DNA from: Plicaturopsis crispa FD-325 SS-3
Lineage: Eukaryota > Basidiomycota > Agaricomycetes > Amylocorticiales > Amylocorticiaceae
Direction: 5' to 3'
Length of the DNA: 64,000 bases
Assembly (NCBI GenBank): GCA_000827205.1
Contig: KN832560.1
Location: forward strand, 568,056-632,055
This document shows positions 41,972 through 55,689 of the stretch, piece after piece. The notes under the pieces were generated by a model. It searched no databases. It was not told where the DNA came from and saw nothing but the letters and a program-made list of their open reading frames with translations. How positions within the stretch are numbered: the first letter of the stretch is position 1; each line of letters begins with the position of its first letter. The position numbers were made by a program, and so were the translations under genes.

Positions 41972-44900
41972 TCATATGTCCTCGTCCCGGTCCTCTATTT
42001 GCGACGGCTTGAGCATCCCTGGGATGCGCATGGCGGCCTCGCGCTCCTGCTGGGCGCGTTGCGTTTGCTCCGCCTCCTTCTCCTCCAGGAAGAGCTCCGC
42101 GTTGTCGTCTCCAGAGAACTCCTTCAGCTGGATCAAGAAGTCCCGCAGCGCGAGTTTGAATCGGTTGATGTCGTTGTGGTGCTCGCCGAGTTTCGTCACG
42201 AACACCTGTACTTGTGCACTGGAAAGCAAAATGGCCGTTAACTTTATAGGGTTTCTATGCGACCTTGACGGTACTTACTTCTGAACATGCGGGAAGGCGC
42301 CCTTGAGGAGGTTGGCGCACGATTCGCGGAGGTACATCGCGTTCGTGATATTCGAGTCTGCAACGACGGACGGGTCGAACAGCGGTGCCTGGATCGTGTT
42401 CGTCTCTACGAGCTGGAACATGCGCGCAAGCAACAAGCTCTGCAGCTTGAACCCGCTCTTGTGATCCGTGTCGGTCAGGACGAAGAATACGTCCTGAACG
42501 ATGCTGAGGAAGTACTGCTGGAAGAACGCGTTGCCGACTTGCGGGTCCGCGCTGGCGAAGTTGTTTATGACCTCCAAACACACTGCAGGCATATCAGCGG
42601 GTTGTATCATCCTGCGTAGATGCAACGCTCACAATTTAAGCCGGTGTCTGCGATGTCCCTCATAGTATGCTTGATAGCCCAAATAATACTGTCCATAAAT
42701 AGTTTGAACTGATGCGGTGGGATACCAAGTAGTGCTGCAGTGGATCGTCAGTATAAACGGTAACAACACGCGGAACATCGAGACATACCGGGGAAGCAGT
42801 TCATGTTGATGGCCCGTAGGAGCTTGAAGAATCCAACTCGGTGCTCAGGGAACTCTGCAAAGTCCTGGTTGATCATGCTCAAAGTTGGCTCAAAGACCGC
42901 TTCGAGCACAGCGGGCACTTGAGGCGTTAGTAGAGGCTGAACACAATGCATGAGCGAGATACAGCAAATGTGCAGAAACGAAATACGCACCCCAAGTCGG
43001 GTGGTGATGGTAGCCATCACGTTCAAGACTTCAGCATCCCTTGCGGCGGGAACATTACGGCTGTAGTCCCCAAGTATCGCATCAAGCAGTGGCGGCATGA
43101 AGTTGCTGTTCACGGCCTCAAGGTCCTCTGCCTTCTTGACGTATGTTTCCATCAATTTGAGGATCTCTTTTTTCACCGTCCGCAGCTGCCGCACTTTGGG
43201 CGTCTTCGTCGCGACATTACCTGAACAAAAACTACGCGTCAATACCGCGACGAGAATTATTACACGAAAGACACATACCCTCGCGAGCGACTGTCTCGCT
43301 GATGATACCGCTGACAGCCTTGTATAGACCCAGCATATCCAAGAATACGCGCCCTATTTGCGGCAGATAGAAGCTGCCGATGGACGTGCAAGCGGAAACA
43401 TTCGTCTTGAGCACGTTCGACAGGATCTTGATGTTATCCGTGCTGTCCAGCACGTCCATGCTCTGCGCAGCTTGACGCATCAGTGAGTCCCACTGGAATA
43501 CAAGCAAGTCCGTCAGTCCGTCATCCGCATTCGTCAAGGCTGGCTACGCACAGCATTGTTAGGCAGCTCCATAAGTTTTGCGATGAGTTTCTCTTGCTGC
43601 GGCTTGTTCGGCTGGGCAGATATCATATACCCCACGGCCTCGTAGAAAGTGTGCACCTGTTGCGGCGAGAGGTCTACGGTGATCCTGTGCAGCATACGCA
43701 GGATCTCGTCGACAAATGGCTCTTGCTCGCCAGACTGTTGCATGACGAAATGCCGCCTGCACTTCTGTGCGATCTTGATGAAAGTGTCGCAAGCCATGTC
43801 CTGCACACCTTTGTTGCAATACATCTATGTCAGCGAGATATTGCAGCGAGATTCGGGACAAAAGAATCACCCTCGTGCGTCTCGTGCATGAACTCGAAGA
43901 GCTTATTGACGACCGTCTTGAGGAACTTCCAGTGCGCTTTAAGGAAACGGGGGTATTGGCCGACGATATACATGATATCGGACGCGACAACAGCCTTGTT
44001 GTCCTTGCCGCGCTTGATCTCGCACAGGCCCAGCAAGTCCTTGATGACTGTCACGAGGAAACGTTTTTCTGTCTCTTCGTCTGTAAATCAAATCAAGTGA
44101 GTGGCGCGTAGCTCTAAAGACGAGAACAAGCGTACTCATTGCGCCAGATATAGACCCAATGGCCCAGCAAAGAGTGTTGAGGTTGTTCCACGACCACTCG
44201 GAGCCATCGACCTGCTTCGCCAATTTCTCTGTCAAGATTGTCTCTGTGTCCGTGACGTCAAGATGGGTCAAGTATACGAGCAGCTCTCGCATCGACTTGT
44301 ACAACACAATCGTGTCGCTCTCCTTCATGAACTCGCGAACGATTTCTCCTTCCTCGTTCTCGACAATGAGTACCTACAGAGTATATTAGAACGCATAAAT
44401 CATAGAGAAAGATAGATAATATACGCACCTCCTCGGGTTTGACCATCCTCTCGATGACCACTAGCCGTAGATTCGACAACACGTCGCTATAGATATTTTT
44501 CCGGAGGGCCATGCCAGTCAAGTGTCCGCCGAGACTCAGCCCCATTAAAAGCCCACTTTCACCGATAGGCAGGCTCTGTATCTCTTCATAGAGCTCCGCC
44601 ACGAGCTTGAGCCAGTATTCCAAGCAGATTTTGAATATCTCGCGTTCGTCGACCTGAGATATCTTGACCATGTACAGATGGGCATTGAGCAGAACGTCGC
44701 GGTTCGTTTCCGATTCGACGGCGCGTAAATGGTTGGAGAGGAAGTTGGCGAGGAAAAGGGCGAGATTTAGCACTAGTTCCTGCCCGGCGTCGCCTGCGTT
44801 TGCGTATGCCTGCGCAATATTTGTTGAGGGTGGGATCATGCGGTTGACGGATGTCATGACCATCGCAAACAGAATCACAAACTTCGGGTCGTATTCTGGC

Positions 44901-46052
44901 CCGACATTTAACGCGGCAATTTCTGCCAGACATTTCAGACTGACATTGCGGAAGTCGGGCACCTCAAGGAACTGTATCAAATAATTAGCATGGGATAAAT
45001 GGGTATAAGCGAGCGCGATACATACGCGGTTGAGAAGCAGGTCGATGATAGTGGTTTCGAAGATGTATCCCAGAGGTATCCAGTTCAAGAACCGTAGGAG
45101 TGTCTCGAGCGTTGCCTTTATCAAGGATGTCTTCTGGGCCTCCTCCAGCACCTCCGAGCATAGCTTGAAGATCTGGGAGAACTCGTCGCACATCTGGTTC
45201 TTGAGATGGTTGATCTTCGTTTGCGTCATCTGCTCGGCAGAGAAGTCGAATATCTCTTCGGAAAGCAGCTTGAGGATGACCATGTTATTCTCGCAAAGCC
45301 AAAGGTTCGTCTTTGAAGACTCGACGAGCTCTGTGATGAACGATGGCCAATTGTGCGGCCATTCTTGTTTCAAGATCTATTTCAAGGCGTAAACACTCGT
45401 CTGCGAGGCCAGTATATCAGGACGGCACGCCTACCTGGACCAAGGCAAGATTCAATTTATTGATGTATGTCTTCTCCTTCCGGGACATGACCTCATCAGA
45501 GGCTACTTTGACATTGACGCCGACAACAAAATTTCTAATCCCTATGAGCGCGTCGGCGCCGATTCAGTGTCGTGTGTCGCACACAGCAGCATAATATATC
45601 GCGCACCTTGTCGTTGGCCTTCTGGCAAGGTCTTCCACCGCGTCGTGATGAGCTTTTCTAAGATCTGCAAGCCAATGTACTTGATCCAGCGTATTAGCGA
45701 GGGTTACGCGCGTAATTGAAGGAGCAAACCTTTGCTTGGGGATTTGCAGAGCGCTCTAGGATATCAGGTACGCGTGTCCATGCATCGGGATGCTCTTGAA
45801 ACTGGGTTAAGACTTGCTGTGCCATTTGTTGCTGGTGGCGGCGCGCGTGCAATCGAAGGCAATAAGCGAGCAATCGCGCTGAGCAGAAAACAGGAGACGT
45901 ACTTCTTGGCCAGTTCCGCTGTAAAAGGCCAGAACCACCTTATCCATGAGGGCGACATCGAACTCCCGCGAGAAATCGAGCAGGCCCTGTTGAGCATGTT
46001 TAGCGCTCCCGGTAAGCTCTACGCGGTCAGACTGAGTCAAACACACCTCCAT
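41972..46052 (-). CDS. Exportin-1 (CRM1/XPO1)
   Basis: Karyopherin that exports leucine-rich NES cargo with RanGTP. Exon 1 is just Met-Glu, spliced to [20 protein letters not shown], the standard N-terminus. Later blocks include [108 protein letters not shown] and [14 protein letters not shown]-type text near 42520. The acidic C-terminus ends [11 protein letters not shown]. More than twelve introns. The Cys that leptomycin B modifies in human CRM1 (GLC before EQKRGKD) is present, codon 44022-44024; S. cerevisiae has Thr there. Divergent from MDR2 with 293 bases between the starts. Confidence 0.95.
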
Positions 46053-46345
46053 ATTGGCAGTCAATTGATGAGCGTCAATGCGCGCTTTTTGGGGGACGAG
46101 GGAAGGGGACGGTGACGGTAGCGGATGAAGAGACGATGGGCAGAGGGTGCATGCATAAGGCGGGCTGAAGCTGGCGCGCCGATTGTCGGATATCGGCTCT
46201 TTATCCGGGTCCTCGAATCGGATGGTGTAGGCCCCTATCTTATCTTTCCCTTGGCCGCGATGACGCCAACCACTGACAGCTGAAGTTGAACTTTGGCACA
46301 TCAGCGTGAGCGGTAAATAGACACACTTGATTCCGTACCACCACC
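46053..46345. promoter_or_regulatory. Divergent promoter region (exportin-1 / MDR2)
   Basis: 293 bases separate an essential export receptor and a presumably inducible reductase; no clear TATA box is seen on either side. Confidence 0.5.
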
Positions 46346-47667
46346 ATGTCTGATATTCCTACTACACAGAAAGCATGGCTTGTTCTTCGCAGGGGAACGC
46401 CTGCGCAGTCTGTCGAGCTCAAGGACGTCGAGGTACCGTCCAAGCTTGGTGCAGGCGAGGTCCTCGTTCGAGTACAGGCGGCCGCTTTCAATCCAGTGTT
46501 AGTCGTCTGCTATCTATCTCAGCAATTCCATCTGAACTCTCTATGGCAGTGGCTACAAGCTGATGGCTATGCTGCCCAATTTCATTGCCAATCGTCCCCT
46601 CGTCGCCGAGCATGATCTCGCCGGTGTTGTCGTTGACGGGAACGGTACACGGTTCAAGAATGGCGACCCCGTATTCGGCTGGATACCCGTAGGTATGACC
46701 CCTCGCTCCCTTTCTATACAACAATTTCTGACCCTGCCCAGCACTGCAATTGAAGACGCGCCAAGGTGCCTTGCAGCAATATGCGCGTCTCCCTGCGTCG
46801 CACCTTGCCGCGAGACCTCCAAATGTATCCGTGACGGGAGCATCGGGATTTACCCTTGCTGCTCAGACCGCTTACCAGGGACTTTTCAAAACCGGCGGTC
46901 TGCAGGATGGTCAGCGCGTATTCGTCAACGGGGGTAGCTCGAGCGTGGGCGCGTTCGCTATCCAGATTGCTAAGGCCCACGGATGCCACGTCACTGCAAG
47001 TGCATCTGCAAAGAACGAGGAATTTGTCCGCAGTCTTGGTGCTGACGATGTATGTCTTATGTATCCGTCTTGTCAATCACGCTCACACGGAACCCCACAG
47101 TTCGTTGATTACACAACTGGACCCCTGCATACAACCCTGGTGGCAAATGCACCTGCGCAAAAATACCACATTTTCTTTGACGCAGTGGGCTCCAGTTCGC
47201 CGGCTCTGTATACGCACAGTCCCGCGTACGTAGCGCCAGGTGGAGTGTATGTGACCACAGGGCCCCAGCCGTCGTTCTCTTTTAGCAATATCGCGGATAT
47301 AGTCAGTTCCCTCGTGAATGCACTGCTACGTCCAACGTGGCTCGGCGGAACCAAGACGGCGTGGAAGTGAGTTGCTAAATATATATTCTACTGCAGAATG
47401 CTGAACTCGACAACCCGGATAGATTTATCGGAGTAGATCATAAGGAGGAAGATTTAGAGGCACTTCGCAAGCTCGCTGCGGATCGTACGTGCTTGACGTC
47501 CTCGCGACTGCCCTGCAGCGTTAACATATCAGTGCTCAACAGGTAAACTCAAACCCGTCACCGACTCGGTTTACTCCTTCGAGGACGTGCAGAAGGCGTA
47601 TGAACGGATACAAACGCATCGTGCCAGAGGAAAGGTCGTCGTGAAGGTGGACGCGAAAGTGGATTGA
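46346..47667 (+). CDS. Medium-chain (quinone-reductase-like) oxidoreductase MDR2
   Basis: Paralog of MDR1 with the same exon pattern. The start MSDIPTTQKAWLVLRRGTPA leads to GEVLVRVQAAAFNP, YKLMAMLPNFIANRPLVAEH, DLAGVVVDGNGTRFKNGDPV, GALQQYARLPASHLAARPPN, AQTAYQGLFKTGGLQDGQR, the cofactor motif FVNGGSSSVGAFAIQIAKA, SASAKNEEFVRSLGADD and the C-terminus LKPVTDSVYSFEDVQKAYER, ARGKVVVKVDAKVD. The middle part (IADIVSSLVNALLRP) differs most from MDR1. Like MDR1 it shows no zinc-lobe cysteines. It lies upstream of OYE2 on the same strand, 683 bases apart. Confidence 0.88.
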
Positions 47668-48350
47668 GATGGGGCGATGTGGCGGAATGAGCATCAATGG
47701 TTCGTTGAGAATGCCGGTCAGCCCATAGCTTTCGCTATGCACGTTTGCCCTTGTAATCGCATCCCGGTCCATCACTTAATTCGTATGGGTTATTTGTCTT
47801 CGTCATCTTCGTGACCATAACCGTGCACGGCATACTATGCTTATCCACTTGGCATGGTACGCGTATGTACACGGCTAAATCAAATTGCAAAGACCCGTAC
47901 GAGCTCGGCATCGCCTGTCCTGTAAAATCATGAAAATTAGGGGCTATCAGTTCTGTCTGCCACTCATGACGGAAACAAGCAGGAAACAAGTGACTAGTAG
48001 TACTAGGTTGTGCCAGGTATGCACGCTGCACTCGAGCTCGGCGTTTTCCCAATGACTGATAATGATTATCCATTTGTCAAGTCAAATTTCTACATACGAG
48101 GCAGCATTGTCCCAGACGTGCCACGACGAGGGCCGCCGGCTGTTCTACGCTGGCACCGTGACTAGCGTGCCGTGGGATACATCCTGATACACCCTCTCCT
48201 CCCCCAGTCATGCTTACTGCAGAGTGCAGACGTACGCACCGGCACATGCACCTGTCATCCAAAAATCAATCATGGATTATCCGATAACAGCTGTTGCAGA
48301 AAAGTACAAAGTCTCCTCGAACCCATAGGTTGACGCTACCTATTCACGCA
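47668..48350. other. Intergenic region between MDR2 and OYE2
   Basis: MDR2 3' end and OYE2 promoter; no gene seen. Confidence 0.65.
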
Positions 48351-49829
<1,479 letters not shown>

Positions 49830-50425
49830 GAGATCCTAGTGAGTAGAATACTGCAATAACGCAGGTCACCTTGTAAACAAAGTAGAAACACATCAATTGT
49901 AATGATTGCCAGAAAACGCTCGTACACGAAGAGAGGAAGGGCATTTGCTGCTACTCCTTCGTTGAGATGATTTTTCCATGTCTGACATCTGCATACATCG
50001 CATCTGAAATGTGTACAAGTGCTGTAATGCCTTTTATTGCCCAGTAGAATACAATGATGGATGATGATAAAACATTTGTGTTAAGGAAGACCAGGGAGGC
50101 CAAACGAAACCACATGAGCGACGCATGATGAAAGTGGGCATAACGAAGAACAGAAAAACTGTACATGCAAAACGATGATGGATGAATGGATGAAAGCTAT
50201 CAAGCCGGAGAATAAGGTGTATGTCGGTGGGCTGTCCGTCTCCCAGTTAGCAAGCGGTAATAAAGGTGCAATCTAGAGTAGAAGTGTGGCGCAGAAAGCA
50301 TGAGGCAGATGGGGCATGCGCCGCAGGGAATAACTGGGTGTAGGGAAGATGCTGTGCAAATACTTCATAGATTATATGCCAAAGCCGGGCGGCGGGTCCG
50401 TGTTGGGGAAGCAGAGGTCCTATGA
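49830..50425. other. Convergent intergenic region (OYE2 / kinase)
   Basis: Two 3' UTRs. The kinase side has ATG-rich simple sequence (GATGATGGATG). No further gene seen. Confidence 0.65.
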
Positions 50426-53400
50426 TCATCGATGTGCTACGAGCATCTCGAGCTCTTCGACGACCTCGGACATGGTGGGGCGATCTTGGTGTTCGTGCGC
50501 CCACATACGCTCTACGAGGTCTACGATCTCCGGGCAATACTGTTTCCGAAGGCCGCTGATAGAGGGTCTATTGGCGAAGTGCATATTAGTGAGGAAACGT
50601 GAGCGGGACGCGTCGCTTAAAACGTACCTCTGTCGCTTCGCACCGACAATCTCGTAGATAGCGTGCTCATTCATACCCTAAGCCCCCGTCAGCATGCGAT
50701 AACACGATAACGAGATCGCAGACATACCTCCCAAGGGAACTTCTTGTTCGGTAGGTGCCATTGCAGCATTTCCCAAAAGACCATCGCGCAAGAGAACACG
50801 TCGACCTTGTGGTTATACTTGGGATGCGCGTGCCAAAGCTCCGGCGCCTGCCAGTTGACGGTGCCAACGAGGCTGCGTACCATGGAGCGCGTGGACTGCT
50901 TCACCTTCGCTAGCCCAAAATCGGCGATCTTGGCGACCCCGCGCGCGGTGATGAGGATGTTAGACGACTTGCAGTCGCGATGTATGACCGATGGCTTGCA
51001 AAGGTGCAAGTACTCCAGGCCACGTGCAATGTCCAGCATCATGGACAGCTACGACACATCAGAACATATAAGTCAAGGCGGCGAAGATACGAAGGTGTGC
51101 CAACACATACTATTTTATGCAGAGAAGGCGGTGGAACATTGCGGACATAGTCGAAGAGATCACCGTTGGAACAAAGTTCGCTTATGATCATAACAGGTGT
51201 TTCACGCGTGTTTTCCGGAATGCTCACACCAAGCTAAAGCATTGCGAAAACGAGGTGAGCATCCCCATCATATAGTATATCATGAATGAAAACTCACGAA
51301 ACGGACGATGTTCGGATGGTCGAATCCACCCAGCAGCTTGAGCTCCTTGATATCCACTACAGGCCAACACAATCAGCGTGGGCTCCCAGCACACTAAACA
51401 TATTTTCGACTCACTAGCACTCAGCTGCCCTCTGAACTCCGAAATCGCGATCTTACGACCCTTGAATTTCCCGATGAACACATCTTTGAACCCACCGCTG
51501 CCAATCTTCTCAAGCTTTGTCAGTTTCTCCGGTGGTATCTCGCGATCATGCAAGCCCAGGCTCTCAAGGTCGAGCTCGAGCTCCGGTTCCTGCGGCTCGT
51601 GACGGGCGCCAGAGATGGGCGGCGTGCGGGGCTCGTCCATGTGCATGCGCTCCGTACGCATGAGGACAGGTGGTGTGTGACTCTTGTTGCTTCGCCGGCG
51701 CCGCGGGCGCACTGTTGACGGCGGCCTAACGGTCCCAACGGAAGAAGGGGAGGAAAAGTCGGCGGCTTGGGCATTGCGCCAGTGGACCAGCGAGGATGCG
51801 AGCTGCGGTTTCGTCCCGGTGACATCGAGGTTGCGTACCTCGCAGAGTCGGACAAGGTCGTCGCGGCGTAGGCGAACAAGTGTCTTGGTGGTCGCAACGG
51901 TCAGGTCAACTGTGGGCAGATTAGTTTTGGGGGTGGGTTGTGAGACGGTAGACAGACCATCTTCAAACGACTCGTCGCTCTCTGTCTCACCCTCAGCATC
52001 GAGGTCGATGTCCTCCTCTGCATCGGTGACACTTTCCAACTCCACCTCGCCCCCGTTCTCCTCGTCTTCCCCATCTTCGTCTTCCTCCCCGATGTCCTCC
52101 TCCATTTCATCGTCTCCAACGATCTTCCCGTTCCGCAGCTTGCGAGGCGTCACCACAACGGTCGCCTCATCAACCTCTGCTTCAGCGTCCTCGTCCACAC
52201 TCTCCTCCGCTTGCTCCTCGCCATCTTCTTCTTCGCCCTCATCATCTCCGTCGCTAGGTGGCGTGTGCGTCTGGAGTTTCCTCGGCCTCAAACGGCGTTT
52301 CACGGGGGTGCGATGGCCAATCGATCGTGTAGGTGAGGGCGATGGCGACGATTGAAGCTCGTCGACCTCTTCATTTGCGACGTCCTCAACCAGTTGATCT
52401 TCCTCCTCCTCCTCTCTAGCACGGTCGTCCTCCTCATCAGACTCCTTCAACGACCCGATACGACCCTTCGCCTTGCGCATAGGCGTGACTCTGCGGCCCT
52501 CATCGACGGTCTCCTCGCCATCACCATCGTCCGCATCATCGTGCGCAGCCGCGTCCTCGCCGTCACGGACACCCCTCCGACGTCCGTTGCTCCGTAGCCG
52601 CCTGGGGCTTGGGGTGGTCATCTCCATCTGCTCCTCTAGTTCCGCGAGATCAGTCAGGTCACTTTCCTCGCCACCATCATGGACCACGACGTCTTCGCTG
52701 AATTCGACTTGCTTGGATTTGCCTTTGCCCTTCGACGACGATGACGTTCGTGCAGAGTTGGTCTTCGTCGTCTCGCCAGATACCTTACGGGAGCGCAATC
52801 GGGTTGCTGGCGGGGACGGTGAAGTAAAGAAAGTCCGGCTTGTAGCGGGCGATGAGCGGCTCGTGTTTCGCCGCCTTTGGATAGAGACACGAAGTTCAGA
52901 AATGCTCCAGTGGGGCCAGTTAATGAGAGCTTACCTTGTTGACGATGAGCCATTACTGCTGCCTTCCCCGTTCAGTCTGGTAGACCTGTGGGTGATGGAG
53001 TGGAACCCAGAGTCTATGTTTCCCATAGAGACACTCCGGTTCTTCACTGGTCTCCCGTCCGCGCGTCCGATGTCGTTGATCGTCGCTCGACGCCGGAGCA
53101 TGTGAGCGCCTACCGGCGTCTCTGGAAGCTCATCCACATCGCCCTCAGACGAGTACTCGCTCGCGGGCGCACCAGGCGGCGACGAGGGTGGTAATGACGC
53201 AAAGTCATCTCGAGCCGCAACGATGGCTTGCACAATCTCAGGCTTAGTGAGCGACTCGGCATCACGCGTGAGGCCTGCAAATGTATAAAGCCGAACGAGC
53301 TCGTCCTTGCGAAGGCGAAGAAGATGGCGCGGAGAGGCCTCGCTGATAAGGTGGTCGTCGGCTGTTAAACATTGTCAGCTACACAACTACTGGAACGCGT

Positions 53401-53970
53401 TTAATCAGATAGCTTACTAGAGTCCTCTGCAACTGCATCCTCATCTTCCTCGTCGTCGGAATTTTCGGGAGACATGATCCATTGACCAGGCTGGTCGATA
53501 TCCATCGCGCTAATTTCCTCGTCACTGCTATTTGCAGACCGCAGGCGCTTCATCCTGCCCGAGCCACGCGTTGGGTGGCCGTGCGTGTGCTCGTTCTCAT
53601 TACTCGCACTTGCGACGCGTTTTCGCTTCGCGCCGACAGGCGCGTCGTCGAATTCACGGTGGCGCATTTCGGGTTCGTTTTTGGGAATGAGGAGGACACG
53701 CGAAGGAAGACGGCGGAGGTTGGGATGAAGCGGCACGAGAACTTGACGTTGACTTCCGAGTTCGCTGTCGTCGTCGGACGCGTCTGTGGTTGATGGGGCG
53801 TGGGAAGAGGAGGCGTGTGGGAAGCGATTGGCGACTGCAAGCGCGCGCCTACGGGAAGAGCCTGGTATACGACGGAGGGAGTACCTTTTGCGGGAGAGCG
53901 GGGGTGGACCAGAGGATGTGGTGCTTGTACTGGTGGCAGAAACTCGATGTGGTGAACGACGTTGGGCCAT
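50426..53970 (-). CDS. TKL-like protein kinase with two SAP-like motifs
   Basis: Large protein: a long disordered, acidic N-terminal region followed by a C-terminal kinase domain. The first SAP-like segment (about 53230-53350) reads LLRLRKDELVRLYTFAGL; the second (about 51780-51880) reads LVRLRRDDLVRLCEVRNLDV then GTKPQLASSL. SAP motifs usually bind DNA or chromatin. Between them lie highly acidic stretches (EEDIGEEDEDGEDEENG) and basic patches (RTPVKRRLRPRK), nuclear-like. The kinase has GSGGFKDVFIGKFKGRKIAI, DIKELKLLGGFDHPNIVRFL, SVIHRDCKSSNILI, KIADFGLAKVKQSTRSMVRS, VGTVNWQAPELW and MWAHEHQDRPTMSEVVEELE. The usual VAIK Lys is Ser (IAIS, codon 51440-51442), while the HRD and DFG motifs are intact. 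About eight introns. Role unknown. Confidence 0.82.
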
Positions 53971-54693
53971 GTCCAGGAAGCGCAGGCGTGGTTGTTGTGA
54001 AGATGTGCCACAGCACTAACAGGCGTGAGTTCGAGCCACGATGGAGACGAGATATGAAAAGAAAAGGACAGATGGAAGAAGAGAGAAAGAGAGAGGCGCT
54101 GTGTTCGTCGTCGTCGTTAGCAGCGAGCTCAACGTTCGATTCAAATTCTCCTCAAATAAGCCACAACAAGAACAACTAAAATGTGGCGCGAGATGCCACC
54201 AATGCCACAGCTCGGCCCGGCATCTAGGCCCTCCCCGAATCCCGACGGCGCTGCGGCGCTGCCAATCACCACCACTGCCGCCCGCCCTCGACACCTCGAG
54301 CTCGAGTTTCAATCATGCTGAAACGACACTGAAACACCTCCTAATATCGACCGGTCGATCCTTAACCGATGCATGAGGGCGCATCATGTTTTAGGCGCAG
54401 AGCGCCCGCCCTCGGTAATACGTCCCCGAGAGGTCCGCCGTGTGCGCGCTGCGCGCCGGGTTTGCAAATGCCGCCCAGGTGCAAACTCACAGTTCAGGAG
54501 TTGAGGCTGCAAATTCACTCTTCGTTGCGCATTTGCACGGCAGATATTCAGCAATAAAGATGCGATAGACTCTATTAACCACAGTGGAGGAAACAAATGC
54601 GAGGATCAGGGGGATGTATGTCACAAATATATGCATGATCAGGCTGCTACGAGCTCTGCAATAGGGGGGATATATATGAGCAAAGAAAAGCGA
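53971..54693. other. Intergenic region upstream of the kinase
   Basis: Kinase promoter and the 3' flank of the next minus-strand gene. It has GA-rich tracts near 54060-54110. No recognisable gene. Confidence 0.6.
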
Positions 54694-55689
54694 CTAGCAC
54701 TCTTGGTAAACTGGATTATAAGTGGTGCTGTGATCTTGGGGGAAGGGGAGGGGATCGAGCTCAAACGGATAAAAGTAAGAATCGTCCGTGTCGATGTACA
54801 CATGGGGGTGGGGATGGGGATGGCGCCTGACGCGCTCGGTGGGCAGGGGAATGGAGGCAGGGTCAACGAATCCGTACGAGCGGCCGAGGGACGGGGTAGC
54901 GGGCGCATCCGACTCGTCGTCAGAGTCGTCGTCTATCGCGTCCGGGACCGATAGGTCTTCTACATCGTCGATATCATGGTACGGCAGCGCGTCGGCGTAC
55001 TGCGGGAAAGTGGAATCGAGAGAAGAGTCAAAATGGTGATCAGAATCGACAAAGGACCGGAGGAGTGGTGGGTGGAATGGCGGGTATGGCACAGGGTAAG
55101 GTACAGCGATAGGAGGGGGGTAGTAGGCGGGCTGGTTTACGAGGTCATCCGACGAAGACATTGGGGAAGTCGACGGGCTCAACAGCGAGTCGTCGTCGTC
55201 GTCGACGGGTAGAACTGATACGTGCACGTCCATGCGGTTGTATTCATCCTCATCCTCATCCCCGAGCGTCTCAAGGAGTGAATCCAGCCATTCGGCTTCT
55301 GACGCGTCGGTAAGACGCGCATCCTCGTCGTCGTTGACGAGTTTGCCGGCGTCTGGGAACATGAATGAGTCCGCTTCCTCGTCAACGTCATCTTCTTCAT
55401 CGTCCTCCTCCTCCGCATCTCCGTGGCAATTTACAGAATTTACATCGGGCTGAGGTTCAGTGCCCTTGGGCGGCGACTTAATGATCGAATTTTTTAGGAG
55501 CACCCAGCGGTGCAGGCTGCCGTCGCATTTGCCGCCGACGGACAGGTGCAGCTTTGAGCGTGCCAGTGAAAATAGAGAGGTCGATTGTGATGACATGGAA
55601 AAGGAGGACGACGGAAGGTTAAGATGTGGCGTCTGGGGGGTGCTCTGCATGAGCATAGCGCGACCAAGTAGGGGATAAAAGTGGCACAT
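54694..55689 (-). CDS. Acidic, proline-rich protein of unknown function
   Basis: Single open frame of 331 residues from the ATG at 55689; later ATGs at 55656 or 55650 (MQSTPQTPHLNLP) are alternatives. I do not recognise the family. An N-terminal segment SLARSKLHLSVGGKCDGSLH then RWVLLKNSIIK could be folded. It is followed by an acidic run (EEEDDEEDDVDEEAD), a short region WLDSLLETLGDEDEDE that could be helical, a Pro/Tyr stretch (YYPPPIAVPYPVPYPPFHPP), more Asp/Ser-rich sequence and a His/Pro repeat (RRHPHPHPHVY). It ends DHSTTYNPVYQEC. The length of the open frame and codon-like composition support a real gene. No membrane segment or signal peptide is obvious. Confidence 0.7.
   Translation of the reverse strand: MCHFYPLLGRAMLMQSTPQTPHLNLPSSSFSMSSQSTSLFSLARSKLHLSVGGKCDGSLHRWVLLKNSIIKSPPKGTEPQPDVNSVNCHGDAEEEDDEEDDVDEEADSFMFPDAGKLVNDDEDARLTDASEAEWLDSLLETLGDEDEDEYNRMDVHVSVLPVDDDDDSLLSPSTSPMSSSDDLVNQPAYYPPPIAVPYPVPYPPFHPPLLRSFVDSDHHFDSSLDSTFPQYADALPYHDIDDVEDLSVPDAIDDDSDDESDAPATPSLGRSYGFVDPASIPLPTERVRRHPHPHPHVYIDTDDSYFYPFELDPLPFPQDHSTTYNPVYQEC

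Noticed and set aside
51684-52355. Ser-rich plus-strand frame of about 220 residues
   Set aside because: Antisense of the acidic region of the kinase gene; the Ser runs mirror Glu/Asp codons.
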